The notes under the pieces are model-generated. The model was not told the origin of the DNA. It saw only the letters and a list, made by a program, of their open reading frames with translations, and ran no database searches. The position numbers and the translations under genes were made by a program. Of a stretch of DNA of 64,000 bases, positions 45,756 to 56,500 are shown piece by piece. The stretch comes from Lucifuga dentata (Eukaryota > Chordata > Actinopteri > Ophidiiformes > Bythitidae): assembly GCA_014773175.1 (NCBI GenBank), contig VXCM01003131.1:49104-113103 (forward strand). The letters are read 5' to 3'. Position 1 is the first letter of the stretch; every line of letters begins with the position of its first letter.

Positions 45756-47565
45756 TTCTAGACTTGGAAAGTTGGTGGCAAAAGCAAAAGAAAATAGCAA
45801 CACAGGCTCATAGAAATAGTGTCATTTATGAGCATGAATGGCAGGTCATGAGGTCATCAAATCCTATTGGGATGACTAAATAAAGTTTTCATTACTTCAT
45901 ATGAAGGCTTAAAATATTTAACAATGTGACCTTTTGTCCAAGTTTCTGAAACGATGACACACCGTCCATCAATCACTCCAGATAGTACTTTATGGGACTT
46001 AAAACAGACTGAAAATATTGGGATTCTTGTGATGTTATTCACAGACTCCTACAGAATACTGCGTTTTCTCACATTTTCTTCAGGCACACTGGAATGGATA
46101 TCCCATATAAAGTTAGCTTTGCAGGGTCTTATAGCTCCATATGTTATGAATTAAACATGACCTTTTGCAGAAATATTTATCTGGACAGTGCAAGTCGCAT
46201 TCTGTGTGCATACAGAGGCTGGAGGATTGATTGGGTGGGGGTGGTGGGGGTTTCATTGTTATAGAATATAGTCTTTCATTTAATGAGTCGTGGCTCTTTT
46301 CATCTTTCACAGGCACTCTACCTGAAATAAGCCTTTGGGCTTATACTACTTTAATCTACTTACGAAGATTTTGTGGAGGACACCGATAGATTTATAATCA
46401 CATTGGAGACGATTTCCATACAGTATCACTAGGGACATATCACGTCTGAATAATGCTCTGCTTCTGAAGCATTAAAACTGCCCGTAATCTGGATTTCTAT
46501 CACGTGAGAATCTTCATTTCATCCTTTATCCTTCACCAACTTTAATGTGTTTGACAGGATGAAAAATAAAGAAATTATCTACTAAATGATCCTACATGAT
46601 AACTAATAACGTAGACATGTTAAATGACTGGCGTGATGTATTTAAACAAAAGGGAAAAAAGAAAAGACGTACATGTGCTGTACTCTGATTCCTTCCATTA
46701 ATTTGAATTTTGTTAAAATGAAATGAAACTACACATAAAATTCTCATTCTTAATTGAGCCTATTATGTGTGGAATATCTTTATTTTCAATTTAAAAAAAT
46801 AATCATTACAGCCTGCATTTATTCATCACTGTTTTCAGGTTACAAGAAATCTAAGATTAATTTCATAATGCTCTCTCATTAATATGGTAGTTGGCTTTTG
46901 ACCTATGATTTCTCTGCAACAACTTATTTTTAATTTAATATCTATTTTTCCTTTGTATTGAATGGCATAATGGATGGAAGGCAGAACTGTCACAGGTTTT
47001 TTCATCAAAAGCCTGCTATATTAGAGCATCAAGGAATATAATTGCTATTCCAGATCATACAATACTTTATCCAGTCTTGAAAAAGTTCATCTTGTACTCG
47101 TCATCTTAGAATTTTTTTTTAAACAAAACAGCAGGAGGTAGTTAATGTTGTCTAATAACATGCAAATAGTGTTTATAACACAATACCTCAGTGAAATGAG
47201 GTACCGTGAAATCCTGTCACAGTATCTTTTCTTGTGGTGAGAAGCTCTCATTTGACTGATATAACATTCAGTTGATGAGGCTCTGAGGGAGAACAATATG
47301 CAAAAAAAAAAAAAAAACTNAAAAAAAAAAAAAAAAACTATATCAAAATCAACAGTACACAGCATTGGTACATTAGATTGAGGGTTTCACCCTCAAAGGT
47401 CAAGTGGCCAACAGTACAGTACAGGTAACTGCATAGGCATTCACACTTAGTTTCAGTATGCTGACACGTTGTTGACAGAGTGGCCAATTAAAGCTGAAAA
47501 ACATGTTCACACGCAGGGGGCAGAGACTAAACGTGCACACATATAATGTCAACATTATGGAAGAT
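45755..47565. other. No gene seen
   Basis: AT-rich spacer. Two A-runs ending in CT flank an assembly N at 47320. Nothing else is recognised. Confidence 0.4.
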
Positions 47566-47725
47566 AAATAGGATCATAAAGATCTGAATTTAAATCAACA
47601 CTGAATTTAAAGCCACGAATTCAGATCTCAAAATTAAGTTGCGTATATTCAAAATGCAATATTCAGCTTGCTCAAATTCAATTTGAAAAAATTCAGGTTG
47701 AAAAAAATTTAGATTGAAGAAGTTT
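47566..47725. repeat. ATTCA-rich short-period repeat, copy 2
   Basis: Starts with GGATCATAAAGATCTGAATT and follows the same block order as copy 1 at 32345: GCCACGAATTCAG, GTTGCGTATATTCAAAATG, GCTCAAATTCAA. The same strand is used in both copies, 15.2 kb apart. Confidence 0.65.
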
Positions 47726-47992
47726 AGATCTACATGTTGAAGCCTTTTCTTTAAAAAAAAAAAAAAAAAAAAAACTTTAGAAAAATGGCTCCCTAATGTG
47801 TGACAAAATATGTGAATAATACATTTTCCTTGTAACGTTGTTTTGATGGATGAAATATTTCTGTAACTCTTGGCAGTAACTTTTCCACATAAAAGCACCA
47901 GTTTAATCCAGTTTCTTATAAGAAGAGCACCCATGTTTGTTTTCAGTATTTTTCCACTGGGAAATGACATCAACCTAGGATGATCCGGCCCC

Positions 47993-48157
47993 TTAAAGGA
48001 CCATACGAGTGGTTTTGCTTGAGTAAGCCCAATAAATACTACCCACATGCGTGTTATGTTACTGACAGCCAGTTTCCAAAACATAAAACCATATTTTAGT
48101 TTTCCTGTTATTTTGTCAAATCTATTGATTTTTCAAAATCAAATGTTCGAGTGATAC
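47993..48157. mobile_element. TTAA-flanked MITE, copy F, left part
   Basis: TTAA at 47993-47996, then AGGACCATACGAGTGG and the left terminal repeat. The MITE is cut at GTTCGAGTGATAC (48145-48157) by the Rex3-type LINE and resumes at 49441. Confidence 0.8.
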
Positions 48158-49440
48158 CATCCATCCATCCATCCATTATCTTCCGCTCATCCAGGTCGGG
48201 TCGCAGTGGCAGCAGACTAAGCAGATCAGCCCATACTTCCTGTCCCCTGCCAGACCCTCTAACTCCTTCTGGGTGACTCCGAGGCATTCCCAGGCCAGCC
48301 GGGAGATGTAATCCCTCCAGTCTTGGGTCTTCCCTGAGGCCTCTTCCCAGTTGGACATGCCTGGAAGACCTCCCTAGGGAGTTGACCAGGGAGCATCCTT
48401 ATTAGGTGTCCAAACCACCTCAACTGACTCCTTTCGATGTGGAGGAGCAGCGGCTCTACTCCGAGTCCCTCCTGGATGTCCGAACTTCTCACCCTGTCCC
48501 TGAGAGTGAGCCCAGACACCCTACAGAGGAACCTCATTTCCACCACTTGTATCCGTGGTCTTGTCCTTTTGGTCACTACCCAGAGCTCATAACCATAGGT
48601 GAGGATAGGAACATAGATTGATTGGTAAATTGAGAGCCTCGCCTTCTGGCTCAGCTCCCTCTTCACCAGGACGGTCCGGTACAGCATCCTCAGGACCTCA
48701 GATGCTGCACCAATCTGTCTATCAATCTCACACTCCATCCTACCCTCACTCGTGAACAAGACCCCAAGATACTTAAACTCCTCCATCTGGGGTAGTGACT
48801 CCCCTCTAACCTGGAGGGAACAGTCCACCTTTTTCCTACAGAGCACCATGGTCTCAGACTTGGAGGTGCTGATTCTCATCCCAGTCGCTTCACACTCAGC
48901 CTCAAACCTGCTCAGTGGTGTCGAAGGTCACTGTCTGATGAAGCCAGCAGAACCACATCATCTGCAAAAAGCAGAGATGCTATTCTGAGGTCACCAAAGT
49001 GGACACCCTCCAATCCCTAACTGCACCTTGAAATCCTGTCCATGAAAATCACAAACAGGATTGGTGACAAGGGGCAGCCCTGGCGGAGTCCAACGCCCAC
49101 CGAAAACAGGTCTGATTTAGTGCCAAGGATGTGGACACAGCTCTGGCTTTGGTTGGATAGCCCATGTCAACGAACTCGGTACCCCATACTCCTGCAGCAC
49201 CCCCCACAGGACACCTCAGGGGACATGGTCGTAGGCCTTTTTCAGGTCCACAAAACACATGTAGACTGGTTGGGCATACTCCCAAGCCCCCTCTAGTATC
49301 CGTGCGAGGGTGAAAAGCTGGTCCACAGTTCCATGACCAGGACGGAACCCGCTTTGTTCCTCCTGGATCCGAGATTCGACTATCGATCTCATTCTCCTTT
49401 CAGCACCCCTGCATAGGCTTTCCCAGGAAGGCTGAGAAGT
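48158..49440 (-). mobile_element. Rex3/RTE-type LINE, 5'-truncated
   Basis: Minus-strand frames give SRIQEEQSGFRPGHGTVDQL and VYMCFVDLKKAYDHVP (49455-49216). Further on a 206-codon frame (48879-48259) holds STSKSETMVLC, EEFKYLGVLFTSEGRMECE, AEMRFL-like, LRDRVRSSDIQEGLGVEPLL, LRWFGHLIRM and PREVFQACPTGKRPQGRP, the typical end of a teleost RTE/Rex3 protein. The 3' end is a (GATG)n tail at 48158-48176. A 13-bp target duplication, GTTCGAGTGATAC and GTTTGAGTGATAC (one mismatch), brackets 1283 bp. The catalytic region between the two frames is damaged and the 5' half is missing, so it is inactive. Confidence 0.9.
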
Positions 49441-49600
49441 GTTTGAGTGATACACCCAAATTAAAATTCAGTGTTTCACCTGCCAACACATACACTATGT
49501 ACAAATGTAGAAGGGATGGTTATCTTTAATTTTCCTGTAAAAGAGTCTCCTGGAACTATTTACCCTGGCAGAGACATACAGTTTTGTTCTGTGCAGCTCC
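49441..49600. mobile_element. TTAA-flanked MITE, copy F, right part
   Basis: MITE sequence resumes after the LINE with ACACCCAAATTAAAATTCAG, GTTTCACCTGCCAAC and GGCAGAGACATACAG, as in copy G. It fades out near 49600 without the right terminal repeat. Confidence 0.7.
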
Positions 49601-49681
49601 TTGTTCTCCCAGTCGGAAAAAAATCAACCACTGAATCGACATAAATAGGCGCAAAACAGGCCCATAGGAATGGGCTAGTAG

Positions 49682-50124
49682 TGTCACGGGTGGGTTCAGG
49701 AGTGAGGACTCAAATGCAGGCTCAGGCAGAGTATGTGGAAAAAACAGTCTTTAATTGCAGTCCAGGCAAGAATACTACTGATAGTGAGGCAGGATGAACT
49801 TACAGGAATCAGGCAGATAATCCACAAGGCAGGCAGCGACAAAATAAAAGAAACAAACCAACAAACATAAAGACAAAAACCAGGAGACAAGAAACAAGCT
49901 AACCAGGCAAACAAGCAAACAAGACGAGCAAACAAGACAATCTGGCAGAAAACAAAGGAACCCAGGGTTGTATAAATACTGAAGAGGTGATTAACTGATA
50001 GAACACAGGTGATGTAGAAAACTGGAGGGAAACGAAACAAAAACCAGAAGTAAAGTAAACTAGACAGCAACAAAACCAAGACTACAAAATAAAACAGGAA
50101 GTGACCAAAGAACAGATCATGACA
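49682..50124 (-). mobile_element. Solo LTR, Gypsy-like
   Basis: A 443-bp unit starts TGTCACGGGT and ends CATGACA, with the 5-bp target duplication AGTAG on both sides (49677-49681 and 50125-50129). Read on the minus strand it has TGTCATG at the start, a TATA-like TATTTATACAACC, an ATTAAAG poly(A)-type signal and CCCGTGACA at the end, in LTR order. No internal coding region is present, so it is a solo LTR left by recombination. The family name is inferred from the terminal motif. A 127-codon frame inside it is spurious. Confidence 0.78.
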
Positions 50125-50269
50125 AGTAGGGGCCTACTACACTACTAGTAGGCAGAGCCTCAGTCAGCAAACATGGCGGAACATGGCAGAGCCTGTTTTC
50201 AACACATCTGCGCCTGCAAGGAAGTCGCTAACTTCGTTTGTCTTCGTCTTTATTACTATGCATCTGTAC

Positions 50270-50341
50270 AGTTACAGTTAAGGTTAGGGTTAAGGTTAAG
50301 ATTAGGGTTAAGGTTAGGGTTACAGTTAGGGTTAAGGTTAG
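50270..50341. repeat. Degenerate telomere-like repeat
   Basis: About 12 units of GTTAGG/GTTAAG/GTTACA. Four are exact TTAGGG, the vertebrate telomere hexamer, in the plus orientation. The array is only about 70 bp and is mixed with TTAAGG variants. Confidence 0.85.
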
Positions 50342-50369
50342 ACCAGTCTAGTAAATAATTTGTGAAGCT

Positions 50370-50950
50370 CCATGCACCAAATCCAGATCAGCAGAGTCCT
50401 GATTCCCCCCTGAGAACACACTGAGGGGTGGTGACGGCCTCAAACACTGGCCCCAGCAACCTCCAGAGACCCAGATCACCACTGAAGATCGGGTCACAAT
50501 TGGAATGGCGTGTTGGGCTGGGACCTAAATACAGAACCCTCACCATAGCATAGGGACCCCTCCAAGCCTGACAGAAGCCAACAGGTGGGCAGCTCACCCT
50601 AGACGGAAAGATACCCAGCATGCAGAGCCCCAGGGGAACAGAGAAGAACAACCAGGGCAACAGACAAGCCCAAGATCCAGGAAGGGCACCCATGCGTATC
50701 ATCAGAGCACACGAGCAGACCACTGGAATAACAGGCCAGGCACACACCCCAAGGCACAATCTCAAGGCAACAACCCCCCCANCCCCCCACCACCATATCA
50801 CCACCACAAAAGCGCAAAAGGCGCCCCCAGGCCCAGGACACACAAAGGCACATGGACCAACCACAAAGGGCAGATGAAGGGCTGACACACCCATGCCCCA
50901 CACATGAGCAAGGCCCACCAGGCTGGTGAGGGCGAGACACTGTGTTTTCC
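50370..50950. repeat. GC-rich block, probable interspersed repeat
   Basis: A sharply GC-richer island of about 580 bp with purine-rich text such as GAAGCCAACAGGTGGGCAG and AGAGCCCCAGGGGAACAG. I associate such text with a fish retroelement, but cannot name the family. A C-run with an N at 50782 is an assembly join. A 271-codon minus-strand frame crosses that N and is not credible. Confidence 0.4.
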
Positions 50951-51807
50951 ACTTTAGAAGAAATTCCATGAAAAGCTTCATCCTACTTTCCATATACCAA
51001 GTGTTAAAAGGTTCAGAACAGAAACATATTTGTCCGTCTTCACACTGATTGTATGGCTGGTGAAGGTAATTAAGTGGCTTCTGAATTAATTGCATACACC
51101 CTGTAGTGAACAGCGTGACCACTCTATCAGTTTTTGATGAATAAAAGTCATACTTGCCAACAGATTTGATTTCTTTCTGTGCTCTGCAGCAGTTATAAAT
51201 CAAAACATGAAAGGAAACATGACATTTCTGAAATTTCCTTGAAAAAAGGAAATCAGAAGAAGATTTTATTTTTTGTAACTTGGCTCCTTGAAAGAACTCT
51301 TTCCAAAAGATTTAGACCCAAATAAAGTTTACAGCATAAATGTGCGTAAGATTCAGCCCTATCCATAACATGTAAATGATTTATTTGAGAATCATCTCCT
51401 TTTTGAAACATTTTTAAAGAAAGATTATACTTCTTTTACATTAAGTGGAATAGAAGCTTACATTTTATATTACAAATCAAAGGTAAGTCAGTTAGTATAT
51501 TGTATGTTACACTTACATACCAAATTATTCACATATTTCAATCTTTGAAAATGCATATGTCTGAGTAGCACACAGGGTATAAAATGGAAGAATTATTGTT
51601 CTGCCTGCCAGCCTCCTACATACTGTACAATTAGTGTATGTTCCCTGCATGTCACGCTGCACAAAAAATGCATCCACGTCACACTGTTCACCAACCCACA
51701 GCACAGCTTTCATGACCTTTATGTGTCAAAGGAAAAAAATCATAACTGACAACATTTTTCTCCTCATTAGTTTGGAAGCTGAGAAAGGAGAGTGAGCTGA
51801 GATCTCA
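50951..51807. other. No gene seen
   Basis: AT-rich spacer without recognised features. Confidence 0.4.
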
Positions 51808-52340
51808 GTCAATCAATCAATCAATTCAGCTTTATTGTCCTCATGAGGCAATTTGGTTTGCAGACAGACAGCACAGAATAACACAAAACAGTTAACGTCA
51901 AGCAAGACAATATTATAAAAATCGTACAGAGAGTTTATAAAACTTTTTTTCTTTTAATTTCATTTGCATTTAAAGTCGTGGTAAATGCCAAGATTGGCAT
52001 AAACTATATGCCAATAAACTATATGCCATAATATGTTTATGCCAATCTTGGCATAAACATATTATGCCAAGATTGGCATAATATATGCAATTTGATCTTG
52101 TAACAGATAACATATAGTGCTCAGGTGTGTGTGGGTGAGTGTGTGACCTTCACCAGCCCTCCTTGACCAACCATTTAAAACTAACAATCAATTTCTATCA
52201 AGCAGGGCTAAGCAGTGAGCTATTTATAAAACTAATAGCTGCTGGGATAAAAGAGTGTTTCTACCTATTGGAAGTTTGTACCTCTGACAAAATTTCGATA
52301 AATTGAACAATTTTTGGTTCAACTGACACAAAATGATGCA
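51808..52340 (-). mobile_element. CR1/Rex1-type LINE 3' end
   Basis: On the minus strand a short frame reads RYKLPIGRNTLLSQQ, resembling the C-terminus of a fish CR1/Rex1-like polyprotein. It is followed by untranslated sequence and the tail CATGAGGACAATAAAGCTG with a short (ATTG)n run. The insertion carries a large hairpin in its interior (52027-52066). Confidence 0.55.
52027..52066. repeat. Perfect 19-bp inverted repeat
   Basis: Arms 52027-52045 and 52048-52066 with a 2-nt centre TC; the arm ends TTTATGCCAA. Extra copies of TATGCCAA and TTGGCATA surround it from about 51984 to 52090, so the site is a nest of overlapping palindromes. Confidence 0.93.
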
Positions 52341-52418
52341 TGCAGAAGTGTGAACTACACCGAAAAAAAAGCTATTTTTTACTATTGGCTGGGCTGCCAA
52401 AGTCATACGCAGCCTTAA

Positions 52419-52507
52419 AGGCACCACTGGGATTCGAACCCAGTTGCGCCTGTCTAGTAAACGCCTGTTTACTAGACAGGCGCTTTAACCAACTAAGCCA
52501 CGGCGCC
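52419..52507 (-). tRNA. tRNA-Thr(AGT) with 15-nt insertion
   Basis: Minus strand, 89 nt. Acceptor strands GGCGCCG and TGGTGCC pair with two G-U wobbles; D stem GCTT/AAGC; T arm CTGGG-TTCGAAT-CCCAG. Box A (TGGCTTAGTTGG) and box B (GGTTCGAATCC) are intact. The anticodon arm CCTGT-CTAGTAA-ACAGG reads AGT, threonine. It is 15 nt longer than a standard gene. Either the variable region is enlarged to 20 nt, or the extra bases are an intron between positions 37 and 38. In the intron reading the second ACAGG forms the stem, the variable loop CGCAA is the usual 5 nt, and the loop becomes CTAGTAG. The insertion makes a perfect 17-bp inverted repeat (52446-52462 and 52467-52483). A T-run terminator lies about 40-60 nt downstream. 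It may be functional or a young pseudogene. Confidence 0.8.
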
Positions 52508-52646
52508 CTGTATGATGCAGAGCAGTAGCCTTCATTGCTGCTTTAAATAGCTTTATGAGCGAGCAAAAAGACAGATTTTTGTGTATTTTGCGGATATATT
52601 CTTATCTTGCTGGAAGAGCCCTTGAGCAAGGTATCCCCCATAGAGG

Positions 52647-52695
52647 TTGTGAATGAATGAATGAATGAATGACACACTCACCCTCACTCACTCAC

Positions 52696-52743
<48 letters not shown>
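52647..52743. repeat. (GAAT)n, (CACT)n and (CT)n microsatellites
   Basis: A compound array: about 6 GAAT units, then ACTC units, then about 22 CT units ending at 52743. It lies about 170 bp upstream of the RXFP1 start codon, probably at or near the promoter. Confidence 0.95.
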
Positions 52744-52745
<2 letters not shown>

Positions 52746-52913
52746 CGCAGACGGAAGTGTCTTTTGTGAAGGGGCTACAGGTTATTCTCCTGCGTCCTTC
52801 TTCTAGCAGCAAACTTCTGGTGATTTTTACGCGCATTTCGCTTTCGTCGACCGTCAGAGGTTTCATTTTTACCTTCTACCTTCACGTTTTTCACGCAAAC
52901 TTCAGGAGGAACC

Positions 52914-53534
52914 ATGCAAGTTTATGTGGCTATGATGCTTGTTTATGGAATGTCGGGTAAGTTCATTCACTAACACATGCAACTTATGTTTTGATCACAC
53001 CAAATGCGTAAAATACGAAGAACAATCGGTTTCGATGAGGATTCCCTCATCGGTATCGGCTCTAAAATCTGAATTAAAAACAAAGCAGGAGAAATAAGTA
53101 ACAAATTAAGAATGATTTTTAGATTTTAAGAGTTTATCTGATGATTTGTGCAGAAAAGGTCCGAAACTCTGTCAGGATATAATATTTTTCAAAGTAGGAT
53201 ATATTAAGATCAGAGAAGATGCCAACGAGGTTCAGTTTGTTTTTGACATCTATATATTCTATCACAATATTTAAATAGGAACATCTAATTCAAACAGCCT
53301 TCTGCATACAGGGATGAAGATCACGTAGGAATATTTGCAGTTCAAGGCTGTGGTCCGTATCAGGCTTGTTCTATGATTTTTTTTTTTTTTTTTTTTTTTG
53401 GTGGTTTTCTTCCCCTGAAGCATTTTTCTAAGGGACCATTCCAAAGCATTTTAGTAGACAGGAGAATGTCCAAGAGTCAACATCCAGCAAAAGCAGAGTG
53501 AGCCTTGTGCAGTGCAATGATGCATCCATCGCTA

Positions 53535-53572
<38 letters not shown>

Positions 53573-56500
53573 ACTGTTACCTGTCACAGTGAGGTGGCTG
53601 CGTGGGCTACAGTGACAGGTCAAATACTGCAGGACAAACACAATGAGATGAATTATTGCCTTAAAAGACAATGTTCTGCTGCTGGACTGAAATGGCTGAT
53701 GAATATCTGGAAAGCTTTGACCTTTAATGCTGTGTGTGTGTTTGTGTGTCTTTTGCTCTTTGTTCTTCACTTGTCTTTTTGCATTGTAGTAGTTAGATCA
53801 GTGCTCAAAAACAAGATTATTATGCACTGGTCAGCTGTACAAAACACATTTTTTTTATTTATTTATATAGGACATGCACATTAATTAGATGCTGGCAACA
53901 AGAAGTGCCAGCGTAAATGTGCCGGGATTAGCCACAAGGCTAATTTGCACCCGCTGTCCCAACAANAAGTGCCAGCGTAAATGTGCCGGGATTAGCCACA
54001 AGGCTAATTTGCACCCGCTGTCCCAACAAGCATAAAAAAGTTCAAATTATTACATCAATAGAAGAAAAGAAAAGAAAAAGAAGAGAAAAAAAGAAAAAGT
54101 CACATCAATAAGAATCTAATATACATAAAAACATTAAATATGTTAAAAACTAAATTTCCACAATACACAAAACTCAGAGTCAATTTCTTTCGTGATTACA
54201 GATCTGCTCAGATTTCAACCATGATTTTAGTTTACTTTTAAAAGTTCCAGTTGAGGTACAACTTCTAATATCCAAAGGCAGGGAATTCCAGAAATGTGCT
54301 GCTGTCACTGAGAAGGCAGATTGTCCGATGTTATTTTGTCTAAATGGAATAACAGTCCTTCCTTATCACAGCCCTTGTTTGATTATAATTTCTATCCATA
54401 AAATCTGTGTAAACTGTCGTAATGGAGGAGGAGCTGAACCTTGTAAAATCTTAAACAGAAGACACATGTCCATAAAATGACCAAAACTTTCCATATTGAA
54501 CAGATTATGTCTCTGGATAATATGACAGTGATGATAATAATTTGGTTTCCAATACAATACTTTGATAGTTTGCTTATAAAGAGATTCAGTAGGTTTTCTA
54601 ATAGATGCTGCAGCCTGAGACCAGCTTGTATAACAATAGCTGATATGGGACAGAATCATAGCATGTGTAAAAATCTTTGCAGCATTTAATGTCAAAAATG
54701 GCCAAATCAATCTGAAATTATTAAGGGAATAATTTACTGTTTTAACAACATTACTGACTTGTTTTTTAAATGTTAAATTAGAGTTTATTATTATACCAAG
54801 ATATTTGAAATTATCAACAACCTTTAGCTTATCTGCTCCTACTAGGACTTCTGGTAGCTGAATATCTGGCTTTTTAGAAAAGTACATACAAACAGTTTTA
54901 CTTTTGTTTAAATGCAATGAAGATGCCAATAACCATTCAGATATTTCAGTCATAGCCCTTGACAGAGTATTAGCTACTTCTTCTTTAGTTTTTACATATG
55001 CAAGTATAATAGCATCATCTGCATACATTTGAACAAGTACTTCTGGACATGCTAAAGGCATGTCATTTATGTAAATTGAAAAGAAAATAGGACCCAAAAT
55101 GGATCCCTGAGGAACTCCAATACTGAGATAAAATGGATCAGAAAAACAATTCCCTAAACGGACCTTTGACAATATGTTCTTATCCAACAAAGTGCATCAC
55201 GCGAAAGATTAACAGTGGAAATTTTAGACAGAAGGACTGCATGATTAACAGTATTGCTTTTTTAAATCCAAGAATACAGCCCCAACTACTCTACACTTAT
55301 CTACATTTAACTTAATAGTTTCAATTAAATAGCAGATGATATGACATGATGATAAGAACTCCTGTTTGAACAGAACAGCTGCACATATGAAGCTTTGCAG
55401 TGGGAGTTTAGACTGTTGGAATGTGATATGTGTACATCTCAGGCATAGTTTGTATAGGGCTACAAACACTGCACCAAAGTTTGGGGTTTGATTCCATCTC
55501 AGATTACAGTACTGATGTTTACAATTGCATATGTGCTCTAAGGCACTTTGGGCAAGGATATGTTATATTGATCTCTGGGTAAAAAAGAATTTACCATATT
55601 TATAATTGTGAAGGAATCTGTTTGCTGCATTATAACAATTTATCTTTTGCAGGAATGACACATACCAACTAAAGTAACCCATAAAGATGCTATTTTTGGA
55701 ACACAAATCATTTTCTGTACCAGGTAGCTATTTGTCTTTATTAGAATAATATCATTAGACCCCCATCCCCCACCCCCACCTCCTAGCCTCTAATTAGCAT
55801 ACTGATGTGTACCTGTGAGTATGGAAAGGTTCTGTTTATTCACCAGAAGCAACTCATGTATTAACACTGTCAATAAATTCATAATGCAGACACAAGCAAT
55901 GAATGAAACACACATCATCAGGTGTGATATGAGAATGCTGCACATTTGTAATCGGTTGCTCTTTTAATAAATGCATTTTTATGTGAAATGACTGCATTTT
56001 TTCCAATACAGTTTGTGACACATGAATGTCCATTGTTGCACATTTATCCAAGACATGCACAGTGTAATGACTGGTAATGATTGGTTGGAGCATAGATTAT
56101 TTTCCTGTTGAAAAAAGGCCACACTGTGGCTGTCAGTGACTGAATCCTTTTCAGTACATGCCAGTATTGCGAAATTTTCCACAGCTCACATGCAGAAAGA
56201 AATGCTAGAGGCACTCACAGTGCATACTTCCCCCAAATGAGATGTGTGTTACTTTCAAGAAATTGACATAAAAATATATAATAAGCACTATCTCACAATG
56301 TTAAGAAATCACTTGCCCCTAGATCTGGATCTGCAACAAAAATTGGTGGATTCTTCCCTGGACTACGCACCATTTTTCCACCATTTTACCTTCCATCATT
56401 TTTTAAAATCAAAATCACTTCATAACTTTTTTAGTAGTCCTGCTAACAAACAACTGACACACACGGTGAAAACATAACTGAATTGGAGGAGACAATAAAC

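Noticed and set aside
49696..50079. 127-codon minus-strand open frame
   Set aside because: It lies wholly inside the solo LTR at 49682-50124 and reads low-complexity hydrophobic text.
50388..51203. 271-codon minus-strand open frame
   Set aside because: It crosses the N at 50782 inside a C-run, lies in a GC-rich probable repeat and has low-complexity Cys/Trp/Gly-rich content without a domain.
53498..53884. 128-codon plus-strand frame with a Cys-Val run
   Set aside because: The frame is opened by the (GT)n microsatellite; there is no homology or splice context linking it to RXFP1.
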